A stretch of DNA of 58,046 bases. Source: Boseongicola sp. GTDB lineage: Bacteria; Pseudomonadota; Alphaproteobacteria; Rhodobacterales; Rhodobacteraceae. A model generated the notes under the pieces. The model had not been told where the DNA came from. It made no database searches and saw only the letters and a list, made by a program, of their open reading frames with translations. The DNA lies in the NCBI GenBank assembly GCA_028824715.1, contig JAPPCV010000009.1:1-58046 (forward strand), written 5' to 3'. Position numbers and translations under genes: made by a program. Below are positions 45,832 to 54,063 of the stretch, piece by piece. How positions within the stretch are numbered: position 1 is the stretch's first letter; the number at the start of each line of letters is the position of its first letter.

Positions 45832-46195
45832 GCGCTCTCGCCCCATCTTGCGTGCCCGACGGTTGGTCCCACCACGGCTTGCCGTCAATTCAAGACTCTG
45901 TGGATCCTGTCATCCACCTTTCGAGATATGGTGTTCCGAAAGCGAGAACCTGTAAAGCGAAATCTTGTCCAGATCCGAAAAAACATGAGACGGACGGCCG
46001 GTTTCGCCGATGATGCCCCGTCCTCGCGCCGAATCCTGCAACCGCCAAGGCGAAAACGGCACAGCGACCGCTTCCAGCCGCCCCCTCAAGGATGCTGGGA
46101 GAGACCTACCAGGACGGGTCAGCCGAGCAGCTCGCGCAACGATCGGATTCCGCGAACACGGCCCGGGCCAGCGAAATTGCCACGAAAGTTCGAGG
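45832..46195. other. 364-bp intergenic region between the YbjN gene and ubiK
   Basis: Both flanking genes run leftward, so the YbjN promoter is expected here. No gene, RNA or clear repeat is visible. Confidence 0.4.
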
Positions 46196-46450
46196 TCAGG
46201 ACTTCTTTCGCTTGCGGGTCTCCAACGCCTCGACCCGTGTCCGGAGCGCCTCGTTCTCCGCGCGCGCCTTCTCGGCCATTGCCCGCACGGCGTCGAATTC
46301 CTCGCGGGTCACGAGGTCTCGACCCGCCAGCCACCGGTCGAGCATGCCCTTCATGACCGTTTCGAACTCGTCGCGGGCGCCGCGGGCGACTCCCATCGAA
46401 TTCATCATGAGCTGTGCAAGATCGTCCAATCTCGGGTTTCGGGTCTGCAT
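46196..46450 (-). CDS. ubiK: UbiK/BMFP family accessory factor (ubiquinone synthesis)
   Basis: An 84-residue protein with two helices: MQTRNPRLDDLAQLMMNSMG and a coiled coil LVTREEFDAVRAMAEKARAE, ending in a basic RKRKKS tail. This is the BMFP/UbiK fold, which trimerises and assists late ubiquinone biosynthesis. ATG 46450 fits the family; the longer frame adds only a Gly/Arg-rich stretch. Divergent from lgt. Confidence 0.85.
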   Translation of the reverse strand: MQTRNPRLDDLAQLMMNSMGVARGARDEFETVMKGMLDRWLAGRDLVTREEFDAVRAMAEKARAENEALRTRVEALETRKRKKS

Positions 46451-46535
46451 GCCTGCACCTCGTCCAGCTTGAACACCTCCCGGCATCTATAGATTGCGAA
46501 CGCGTGCTTCACAAGGTTGACGCTACCTCGCAGCA

Positions 46536-47441
46536 ATGCCACGAACGCGATTCATGCAGCACGGAATTCCGTTCCCCGACATTTCGCCAGTCCTGGTCGA
46601 GATTCCCTTGGGACCGATCGATCTGCCGATTCGCTGGTATGCTCTCGCCTACATCGCGGGAATCCTGGTCGGCTACTGGCTCCTCCGTCGAACCATCGGG
46701 CGTCCGCAGCTCTGGAAGGACGACTCCCCGCCCCTTGACCGCAAGCAGCTTGATGACCTCCTGGTCTGGCTGATCCTCGGAGTCGTCCTGGGAGGACGCC
46801 TCGGATATGTCCTGTTCTATGGCTGGGGGAAAATACTGGAAGATCCCCTTTCGATCCTGCGCGTCTGGGAAGGCGGCATGTCGTTTCATGGCGGGCTGCT
46901 GGGCGTTGCCGTCGCCGCAACCGTCTTCGCCCGCAGGCACAGTCTGCCCCTGACGGGACTCGCGGACGGTCTGGCACTCGCAACACCGCCGGGGCTGTTC
47001 CTCGGCCGCATCGCGAACTTCATCAACGCCGAACTCTGGGGAAGGCCAACAGACTTGCCTTGGGGCGTGATTTTCCCAGGCATTGCCGCGCAGGACTGCC
47101 CCGGCGTCGAAGGCGCCTGCGCAAGGCATCCGTCGCAAATCTACGAAGCGGGACTTGAAGGCCTGGTTCTCGGAGCCCTTCTTCTTTGGTTTGCCTATGC
47201 ACGAGGCTGGCTCAGGCGGCCCGGTTCGATTGTCGGCATGTTCATCGCGGGCTACGGCGCGTCTCGATTTGCAGTGGAGTTCTTCCGGCAAGCCGACCCC
47301 CAGTTCATGACCGCGGAAAATCCCATGGGGCATGTCGTCTCCGCCGGGCCGGCCGGGATGTCCATGGGCCAGCTCCTGTCGCTGCCAATGATCGCCCTCG
47401 GGCTGCTCGCACTCTACCTTGCCTTCAGATCCCGACCGTGA
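46536..47441 (+). CDS. lgt: Prolipoprotein diacylglyceryl transferase
   Basis: A 301-residue inner-membrane enzyme that transfers diacylglycerol from phosphatidylglycerol to lipoprotein Cys. Visible: [35 protein letters not shown] (H-G-G-L-x-G motif), the Lgt signature [27 protein letters not shown] and [13 protein letters not shown]. An ATG at 46554 (MQHGIPFPD) is an alternative start. Divergent from ubiK and upstream of midA and pgeF. Confidence 0.94.
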   Translation: MPRTRFMQHGIPFPDISPVLVEIPLGPIDLPIRWYALAYIAGILVGYWLLRRTIGRPQLWKDDSPPLDRKQLDDLLVWLILGVVLGGRLGYVLFYGWGKILEDPLSILRVWEGGMSFHGGLLGVAVAATVFARRHSLPLTGLADGLALATPPGLFLGRIANFINAELWGRPTDLPWGVIFPGIAAQDCPGVEGACARHPSQIYEAGLEGLVLGALLLWFAYARGWLRRPGSIVGMFIAGYGASRFAVEFFRQADPQFMTAENPMGHVVSAGPAGMSMGQLLSLPMIALGLLALYLAFRSRP

Positions 47442-47589
47442 ACGCTGCCTCCGGTCCGTCCGCCCATCCGCGCCGAAGGCGCAAGACGACATCGGCCGTT
47501 CCAGCAAGGATTGTTTGGTCTGGAAGTTCACTGGCCGAGATTCGACTTCCGCGGCACGGCCCGCCCGCTCGCAAGGGGCACGCTTTCGG

Positions 47590-48654
47590 ATGACCGAACT
47601 GGAGAAGCGCCTGATCCAGAGGATCCGAAGCACGGGACCAATGACAGTGGCGGACTACATGCACGACTGCCTGCTGCATCCCGAATTGGGATACTACTCC
47701 AGGCACGACCCGCTTGGCGTGTCGGGCGACTTCACCACGGCACCGGAAATCAGCCAGATGTTCGGAGAGCTCCTTGGGCTGGCACTTGTGCAGGCTTGGC
47801 TCGACCGCGAGGCGCCGCGACCGGTGTGCCTCGCCGAGCTTGGCCCAGGACGGGGCACGCTAATGGCGGACATTCTTCGGGCCAGCCGGACGGTACCCGA
47901 ATTCACTGAAGCCCTTGCCGTTCACCTCGTGGAACCTTCTCCGGTGTTTCGCGAAGCGCAACGGCAAGCGATTGACCTGCCGCTTCACCATCATGACACG
48001 ATCGAGAGCCTTCCCCGCATTCCCCTGTTTCTCGTCGCGAACGAGTTCTTCGACGCACTTCCCGTTCGCCAGTTCCAGCGTGACGGAGCCGCATGGCGGG
48101 AGCGCATGGTTGGCGTTGACAACGAAGGCACCCTGACCCTGGGCCTCTCGGACCCGGTCAGTCGCGAATCGCTTACCGACCGGCTGGGTGATACATGCGA
48201 TGGCGACATCGTCGAGATTCGGCCGGCCGCAAATGTCATTGCAGGCGAAATCGGCGCGCGAATCGCCGAACTTGGCGGCCTTGCGCTGGTGATTGACTAC
48301 GGTGGCCAACGATCGCTCGGCGACACGCTGCAAGCCGTTCGGTCTCACCGGAGCGTGCCTCCGCTGACCGGTCCCGGCATGGCTGACCTGACCGCCCATG
48401 TGGACTTCGGGGCAATTGCACGTGTTGCCCGTCCGGCGGCGCACACGCGAGTGATTCCCCAGAGCGAATTTCTCGAACGTCTCGGAATCTTCCGGCGCGC
48501 AGAGAGGCTGGCCGCAAGAATGCAGGGATCGGCTCTCGACAGCCATGTCGCCGCGCTTCGCCGCTTGACGCATGAAGACGAAATGGGAACGCTCTTTCGA
48601 GCGATGGCCCTGTACCAGGAAGGTACGCCCTTGCCGCCAGGATTCACGGCATGA
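47590..48654 (+). CDS. MidA/NDUFAF7-family SAM-dependent methyltransferase
   Basis: A 354-residue protein. The family start is MTELEKRLIQRIRSTGPMTVADYMHDCLLHPELGYY, followed by DPLGVSGDFTTAPEISQMFGELLG, the SAM site CLAELGPGRGTLMADILR and LVANEFFDALPVRQF. Mitochondrial NDUFAF7 dimethylates an arginine of complex I; bacterial members are presumed protein methyltransferases. It is 148 bp after lgt and overlaps pgeF by 4 bp, a common Rhodobacterales arrangement. Confidence 0.9.
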   Translation: MTELEKRLIQRIRSTGPMTVADYMHDCLLHPELGYYSRHDPLGVSGDFTTAPEISQMFGELLGLALVQAWLDREAPRPVCLAELGPGRGTLMADILRASRTVPEFTEALAVHLVEPSPVFREAQRQAIDLPLHHHDTIESLPRIPLFLVANEFFDALPVRQFQRDGAAWRERMVGVDNEGTLTLGLSDPVSRESLTDRLGDTCDGDIVEIRPAANVIAGEIGARIAELGGLALVIDYGGQRSLGDTLQAVRSHRSVPPLTGPGMADLTAHVDFGAIARVARPAAHTRVIPQSEFLERLGIFRRAERLAARMQGSALDSHVAALRRLTHEDEMGTLFRAMALYQEGTPLPPGFTA

Positions 48655-49406
48655 CGATCGAAGTCATCACATCCGACGCCTTGGCGCAGTTGCGCCACGG
48701 CTTCTTCACGCGGAAAGGCGGTGCATCCACCGGCCCCTTCGCCAGCCTGAACTGCGGCTATGGCTCAACGGACCGGAAGGATGCCGTGTCAATCAATCGC
48801 AATCGGGCGGCGGATGCTCTTGGCATCTCGCCGAAACGCGTGGCGACGGTGCACCAGGCGCACTCGGCCACGGCGCTTGCCACGGATGTCCCGTTCGATG
48901 TGCAGCCAAGAGCGGACGCGATGGCAACGGCGACGCCAGGGCTTGGCCTCGCCATACTGACTGCCGATTGCCAGCCAGTGCTCCTTGCCGACAATGCCGC
49001 ACAGGTGATCGGCGCCGCGCATGCCGGTTGGCGCGGTGCCCTGGACGGAGTCCTGGAAGCCACGATCGATGCGATGGAAGAGCTCGGTGCGCATCCTCCT
49101 GAAATCTCCGCCGTGATCGGCCCGTCCATAAGCCAGCGTGCGTATGAAGTGGGGCCGGAATTCCTCGAACGCTTTGTCGACGACGACCCGGCAAACACGC
49201 GGTTCTTCGCGAACGGACGTGATGACCGCCTTCAGTTCGACCTTGTCGGCTACAGCCTTCAACGTCTCCGCAATGCAGGCATCGGCAATGCGCAATGGAC
49301 GGGACACTGCACATATTCCGATTCGGACCGCTTCTTTTCATATCGGCGAAGCCGGCAACGCAATGAGCCCGACTACGGCCGCCTGATGTCTGTCATCTGC
49401 CTCTGA
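48651..49406 (+). CDS. pgeF: Peptidoglycan editing factor / polyphenol oxidase (YfiH, PgeF)
   Basis: A 251-residue Cu/Zn-binding laccase-domain protein. HGFFTRKGGASTGPFASLN is the N-terminal signature; VHQAHSATAL, LTADCQPVLLAD and AAHAGWRGALDGVLEATI hold the His/Cys metal ligands. YfiH in E. coli removes wrongly incorporated L-Ser from peptidoglycan precursors. Overlaps the midA-like stop (ATGA). Confidence 0.92.
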   Translation: MTIEVITSDALAQLRHGFFTRKGGASTGPFASLNCGYGSTDRKDAVSINRNRAADALGISPKRVATVHQAHSATALATDVPFDVQPRADAMATATPGLGLAILTADCQPVLLADNAAQVIGAAHAGWRGALDGVLEATIDAMEELGAHPPEISAVIGPSISQRAYEVGPEFLERFVDDDPANTRFFANGRDDRLQFDLVGYSLQRLRNAGIGNAQWTGHCTYSDSDRFFSYRRSRQRNEPDYGRLMSVICL

Positions 49407-49470
49407 GGGCGAAGGAGGCATCGCTCCCCAAGGCCGCGGAGTGCATGTGTGCGACGACCCGGAGCCCACG

Positions 49471-49971
49471 TCATGCAACTTCGCCTTGCCGTTCCTCGAG
49501 CACGTCGAAGGGCACTGCGGGTTCGTCCTTGGCACACCGAATCACGAGGGATGTCTTGACCGAGATCACGTTTGGCGCCGACGTGAGTTCATCGGTCAGG
49601 TACCGTTGGAAGGTCGAGAGATCGGGAGCCACGCATTTCAGGATGAAGTCCACTTCGCCATTGAGCATGTTGCACTCTCGGACAAGGGGCCAGTTCCGGC
49701 AACGCGCCTCGAATGCGCTCAGGTCGGCTTCTGCCTGGCTGTGCAGGCCCACCATGACAAAGACCTGCACTTCGAAACCCAGTGCGCGGGTATCTACCTG
49801 GGCGTGATAGCCGCGAATCAGCCCTTGGTCCTCAAGCGCCCGAACCCTGCGAAGACAAGGCGGCGCGGAAATTCCCACCCGTCGAGCCAACTCGACATTG
49901 GTCATGCGGCCGTTGGCCTGCAATTCCGCAAGTATCTTTCGGTCGATTGCGTCGAGCCTTTCGCCTGGCAT
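49471..49971 (-). CDS. Lrp/AsnC-family transcriptional regulator
   Basis: A 166-residue regulator with an N-terminal HTH (LDAIDRKILAELQANGRMTNVELARRVGISAPPCLRRVRALEDQG) and a C-terminal RAM domain (LNGEVDFILKCVAPDLSTF). ATG 49971 starts the family N-terminus, with GGGAG ten bases upstream. The downstream neighbour pgeF is convergent; target genes are not evident. Confidence 0.92.
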   Translation of the reverse strand: MPGERLDAIDRKILAELQANGRMTNVELARRVGISAPPCLRRVRALEDQGLIRGYHAQVDTRALGFEVQVFVMVGLHSQAEADLSAFEARCRNWPLVRECNMLNGEVDFILKCVAPDLSTFQRYLTDELTSAPNVISVKTSLVIRCAKDEPAVPFDVLEERQGEVA

Positions 49972-50354
49972 GATCGTCTGCTCCCTCGTCTGCAGAATCT
50001 TACCGGACTGGCTGGTTTTGCGCAATAATGTGTCGCGAATTGCCGTCGTCCTGTCCTGCGATTCGGGACGTGCTCAACATCATGCGCATGGCAAATCGCG
50101 TTTCCGAAAAGTGCCCGGGCATGCGGGGGCCTGAACTGCAAGGTCTCACTCACCAGTTTCTTGACCGAACACTCTGGCTTTCCTGGCCTTGCACTGCTGA
50201 GGCTTGCGTGTGCAGCGTCATCCGTATGGCGACCAGTGGGGGAGGCGAAAATCGCCGTCCGAGGCGCGGTGAGAACAATTGGCCCAGTGGCTCCGCCCAG
50301 GTTCTGGATGTGGGACATTTGACCAAAAACGTGCACGCGTGATAGCGCGTTCAC
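49972..50354. other. 383-bp intergenic region between the Lrp gene and the MNT-HEPN gene
   Basis: Divergent promoters for the Lrp gene and the MNT-HEPN gene should be here. I see no gene, RNA or convincing operator. Confidence 0.4.
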
Positions 50355-51353
50355 ATGGACGAATCTGCCGCCCTCGCCAAGATCCGCCGCGCCGCACAGC
50401 CGACGCTGGACGCCTGGCCCGAAGCCAGGGCGGCGGTGCTGTTCGGCTCCCGCGCCCGCGGCAATAACCGTCCGAACAGCGACTGGGACGTCGCGTTCAT
50501 AACCGTTGGTGACGGCGAACGGCTCGGCACGGTACCGGACGGATTGCCGCTCAGTGACGTGCATCTTGACCAGTATGTCAACGAGGTCGCCATCCCGGAG
50601 CGTCTCGTCGAGCGGAAGGCGCTCTGCATAGGTCATGTCGGACGGGGGATCGTCACTGACGGCATGACACTGGCCGGCCAATGGTCCAGGCCGAAACCGA
50701 AGGGAACGCCGTTCATGGAGGCGGAGAAGTACGACAGATCAATTGGAACTTCGCTCGACATGATTGACGCTGCTGTCGAGGCATTGGCCAAGCTGGGGCG
50801 GCAGGACGGATGGGGACAGAGTCTCAGGAAAGCCGACAGGTACGTTGCCTGCACCGCCGACGCGGCCGAGCACCTGGCCAAGACGGTCATGGGGAGGCAT
50901 GGCCTTGATGCACGCCATAGCCATGACCTGCATCGACTCGCGGACCAGGCACGGGATGCAGGTCACGAAGCGCTCGCAGAGGACTTGCTTTGCATGAACG
51001 GCGCAACGCAAGACGACCACAAGGCCAGGTACGGCGGCGCCGACACGAACAGTATTGCCCACGCGGTCGCCCGGCTACCCGTTGTTCTGGACCTCATGCG
51101 GAAGGAACTGGCAGGGCTTCCGGCGGACTATCTCGGCGAGGAAGGAAAGGCTGCTCTGGCAAGCGACGCCGTGGATGTCTTTCGGGATGGAGCCTCCAGC
51201 CTCCGGGATGCGATCAAGCGGGACGGTCCAAGCATGCAGCCGCCGCCGCCCCACGACTGGATCGCGCCGCTGATCCGTTCACGGGAGGCGTTGGCGTGGT
51301 TGCTCGACAAGACGGCTGACGCGCTTCGCGATGACTGCAGGGGTCCGTGCTGA
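50355..51353 (+). CDS. Fused MNT nucleotidyltransferase-HEPN domain protein
   Basis: A 332-residue protein. The N-terminal part (about 1-110) is a minimal nucleotidyltransferase: AVLFGSRARGNNRPNSDWDVAF has the GSxARG...SDWD catalytic motif, and a further Asp in DVHLDQYV. The middle part (about 150-230) is HEPN-like: RKADRYVACTADAAEHLAKT, then GLDARHSHDLHRLADQA, with an R-x-HDL motif. In type VII toxin-antitoxin systems such domains are separate genes (HEPN RNase toxin and MNT AMPylase antitoxin); here they are one chain with an extra C-terminal region (about 240-332) that I do not recognise. It stands alone. Confidence 0.72.
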   Translation: MDESAALAKIRRAAQPTLDAWPEARAAVLFGSRARGNNRPNSDWDVAFITVGDGERLGTVPDGLPLSDVHLDQYVNEVAIPERLVERKALCIGHVGRGIVTDGMTLAGQWSRPKPKGTPFMEAEKYDRSIGTSLDMIDAAVEALAKLGRQDGWGQSLRKADRYVACTADAAEHLAKTVMGRHGLDARHSHDLHRLADQARDAGHEALAEDLLCMNGATQDDHKARYGGADTNSIAHAVARLPVVLDLMRKELAGLPADYLGEEGKAALASDAVDVFRDGASSLRDAIKRDGPSMQPPPPHDWIAPLIRSREALAWLLDKTADALRDDCRGPC

Positions 51354-51668
51354 GATGACCTGCCTTCGCCGGAGGAGTCGCCCGCCGACGCGGACCCACG
51401 ATCCTGACATCCCGGTTGAATTCGTGGCCAAAATCAATCGCCGGACAATTCACGAAGGGCATCTTAGGAACAACGACCTCGCGCATTTGGCTGGACCTTG
51501 CGACGTCTGGTAGGCCGCGTTAGCTTCGGCGTGATGCGACCTTGGCAGGTTCCGACGCGAGATGCCGGCAATTCCTTGCTTCGGAACCTTTCCCTCCGCC
51601 GCGTTCAGTGCTCGCACGGGAGTTCGCCGACATCGCGCTTTCGGATCAGAGACGAAGGAACATGCGCC
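51354..51668. other. 315-bp intergenic region before the hypothetical gene at 51669
   Basis: No gene or recognisable RNA can be supported. The last bases hold the AGGA ribosome binding site for the next gene. Confidence 0.4.
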
Positions 51669-52550
51669 ATGAGCTACTACCAGTACTACGAGTTCCAAGC
51701 GTCGGATCGCCGCCTCAGCGAGGCCGACAAGCAAAGACTGAGGAACGTGTCGTCCCGCGCGGAGATCACGTCCACGAGCTTTGCCGTCCAATACGACTAC
51801 GGAGACTTCAAGGGCGACGAGAAGGAGTTCCTTTCGCGCTGGTTCGACATGCATGTCTATGTGGCGGCCGGGGGCACGCGTCGGCTGATGATCAGGCTCC
51901 CTGCCCGGTTCGCCAAGCGCGCGACCGTGGAACGGATCATTAACTGCTGCGAATTTGCGGAATTCACCGACAATGGCGAGGATTGGCTCCTCGACATATT
52001 TCCCTACGATGAAGAAAGAGACTACGGCGGATGGACCGAAGGTCCCGGCTGGCTCGACGCCTTGGCTCCGCTTCGATCCGATTTGCTCTCCGGCGATTTA
52101 CGGCTGGCATACCTCCTTTGGCTGGCAGCGGCGGACAGGGAGATGCTTGAGGATGACGCACGGGAGCCGCTGTCGGGCATAGGCCCTCTGACCGAGGGCC
52201 TTGAAGCCTTCGGCAAGTTCTTTGGCATTGATCCTGATCTTGTCCACGCGGCCGCGGACGTGACCGCGGGTCCGGATTGCGGCGAAGTCCCTTCGGAAAC
52301 CGCCCACGCGGCGATCAAAAAGATGCCGGATGACGAAAAGACCACGTTGCTGCATCGGTTCCTTGAAGGCGACCTCCTTGCGCACACGGACCTGAGGAAA
52401 AGTGTCCGGCCGTCGGAGGTCAATGGCATCCCGGCCGATAGCGTGAATTTCCGGACTTTGTCCGAACTGCGAACGCGCGCGGCCGCGATCCGCGTGGAAC
52501 GCCTAGCCGCACGGGAAGGGACAAGGACTAGCGGGCAACGCAGACGATAG
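51669..52550 (+). CDS. Conserved hypothetical protein (usual partner of a SWIM zinc-finger-type gene)
   Basis: A 293-residue soluble protein beginning MSYYQYYEFQASDRRLSEAD, then RAEITSTSFAVQYDYGDFKG and DMHVYVAAGGTRRLMIRLP. This matches a conserved hypothetical family seen across Proteobacteria and Actinobacteria, with LAPLRSDLLSGDLRLAYLLWLAA as another marker. The function is unknown. In other genomes it is usually followed by a larger zinc-finger-type gene; here only a fragment of such a C-terminus follows (52575-52820). ATG 51669 has AGGA nine bases upstream. Confidence 0.78.
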   Translation: MSYYQYYEFQASDRRLSEADKQRLRNVSSRAEITSTSFAVQYDYGDFKGDEKEFLSRWFDMHVYVAAGGTRRLMIRLPARFAKRATVERIINCCEFAEFTDNGEDWLLDIFPYDEERDYGGWTEGPGWLDALAPLRSDLLSGDLRLAYLLWLAAADREMLEDDAREPLSGIGPLTEGLEAFGKFFGIDPDLVHAAADVTAGPDCGEVPSETAHAAIKKMPDDEKTTLLHRFLEGDLLAHTDLRKSVRPSEVNGIPADSVNFRTLSELRTRAAAIRVERLAAREGTRTSGQRRR

Positions 52551-52574
52551 TTGGAGCGGGAAAAGGCGTGCTGC

Positions 52575-52820
52575 AAGCGTCTGGGCCGCATGCGGAGGCA
52601 TTGTGACGGGGCTTGGGACAAGATTGGGACCGAACTTGCCGGGCGCAGCGGCACGAGTTACGGCAGGGCGCCAGAGCTTGTGCTTGACATGCACTCATTG
52701 GCGCAGGAGAGCGGTAACGTGGCCGAGTTCCATGCCAAGCCGGATAGCATCCGGCTCGCACACGGCGAGAAGACGACGTGCATTCGTCGGCTGGATGACG
52801 TTTCTGCGCTCTTGCGACGA
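52575..52820 (+). pseudogene. C-terminal remnant of the zinc-finger-type partner gene
   Basis: The frame reads AWDKIGTELAGRSGTSYGRA, ELVLDMHSLAQESGNVAEFH and GEKTTCIRRLDDV. This resembles the conserved C-terminus (xxYDxAVELLxDLRxLAxxxGxxxEFxxRLxxLRxxHxRKxSFxxRLD) of the protein usually encoded next to the 51669 gene. The N-terminal hundreds of residues with the SWIM zinc finger are missing, so this is a deletion remnant. The call rests on recalled family text. The rest of 52551-52932 is empty. Confidence 0.5.
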
Positions 52821-52932
52821 CAGGGCGCGCGCATGTCTGCCCACGGCGCCTTGGCTTCGGAGCAAAGCGCGCTTTCGGTGAACGGGATTCCGGACCATGT
52901 CGATTCAACATTCTTCCATGGAGGCACTTGCC

Positions 52933-53898
52933 TTGAGCAAAACGCGACACACGAAAGTCCTGATCATCGGATCGGGTCCTGCTGGCTACACCGCCGCCGT
53001 CTATGCGAGCCGCGCGATGCTCGAACCGCTCCTGGTCCAAGGCGTGCAGCCTGGCGGTCAGCTCATGATCACGACCGACGTCGAAAACTGGCCCGGCGAA
53101 AGCAACATCCTGGGCCCCGGCTTGATGGCGAACATGGAGGAACATGCACGCGCAGTCGGAACCGAAGTCGTCTCTGATCACATTCAGTCGCTCGACCTGT
53201 CATGCAGGCCCTTCCGTGCGAACGGCGATACAGGGACCATCTACACGGCCGACACCGTCATTCTGGCAACGGGCGCACAGGCGAGATGGCTGGGCCTTGC
53301 CTCCGAGGAGGCATTCAAGGGCTTTGGCGTCTCGGCCTGCGCCACCTGCGACGGGTTCTTCTTTCGCGGCCAGGACGTCGTTGTTGTCGGCGGAGGCAAC
53401 ACGGCTGTCGAGGAAGCCCTCTTCCTGACCAACTTCGCGTCCAAGGTCACCTTGGTCCATCGTCGGGACGAGCTGCGCGCCGAGAAGATCCTTCAGCACC
53501 GGCTCTTTCGTCACGAAAAGATTGAGGTTCTCTGGGATCATGTCTTGGATGAAGTCATCGGAACGCATGAACCGAAGTCCGTCGAGGGCGTGCGAGTGAA
53601 GCACGTGAAGACTGGAAAAGTCATCAGGATTTCTTGCAAGGGAGTCTTTATTGCCATCGGCCACACACCTTCGAACGAACTGGTCAAGGACAGCCTCGAA
53701 CTGCACAGCGGCGGCTACGCCGTGACCGCACCCGACTCGACGGCCACGTCGGTCCCCGGCGTATTTGCCGCAGGCGACATCACTGATCACGTGTATCGAC
53801 AAGCCGTCACCTCGGCCGGAATGGGCTGCATGGCCGCGCTTGAAGCCGAACGCTTCCTTGCTGAGCTGGGGCGCGATGCGGAAATCGCCGCCGAGTGA
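52933..53898 (+). CDS. trxB: Thioredoxin reductase
   Basis: A 321-residue FAD/NADPH enzyme that keeps thioredoxin reduced. FAD site VLIIGSGPAGYTAAVYASRA; redox disulfide CATCDG in SACATCDGFFF; NADPH site VVVVGGGNTAVEEALFL; C-terminal FAD part GVFAAGDITDHVYRQAVTSAG MGCMAA. The start is taken as the TTG at 52933 (LSKTRHTKVLI), because GGAGG lies eight bases before it and the family begins MSxTRHxKVLI; in-frame ATGs at 52897 and 52918 are alternatives. Confidence 0.93.
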   Translation: MSKTRHTKVLIIGSGPAGYTAAVYASRAMLEPLLVQGVQPGGQLMITTDVENWPGESNILGPGLMANMEEHARAVGTEVVSDHIQSLDLSCRPFRANGDTGTIYTADTVILATGAQARWLGLASEEAFKGFGVSACATCDGFFFRGQDVVVVGGGNTAVEEALFLTNFASKVTLVHRRDELRAEKILQHRLFRHEKIEVLWDHVLDEVIGTHEPKSVEGVRVKHVKTGKVIRISCKGVFIAIGHTPSNELVKDSLELHSGGYAVTAPDSTATSVPGVFAAGDITDHVYRQAVTSAGMGCMAALEAERFLAELGRDAEIAAE

Positions 53899-54063
53899 CC
53901 GCAAGCGCGGGCCAGCCGCTCGGTTGACCACGCGGTCCGGCTAATGTGGATGTCCGGAGCCGCAAGCCGCTCATGGCACCGAAGGCTCCGGAATGCAGAA
54001 TGACTTGCTTTCCCTGCCCGCCAATGGATAGGGGGGCGTTCCAGAAAATGCACCGGATCAATC

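Noticed and set aside
52551-53177. 208-codon frame reading into trxB
   Set aside because: Only the first part resembles a conserved C-terminus; the second half is an out-of-frame reading of trxB.
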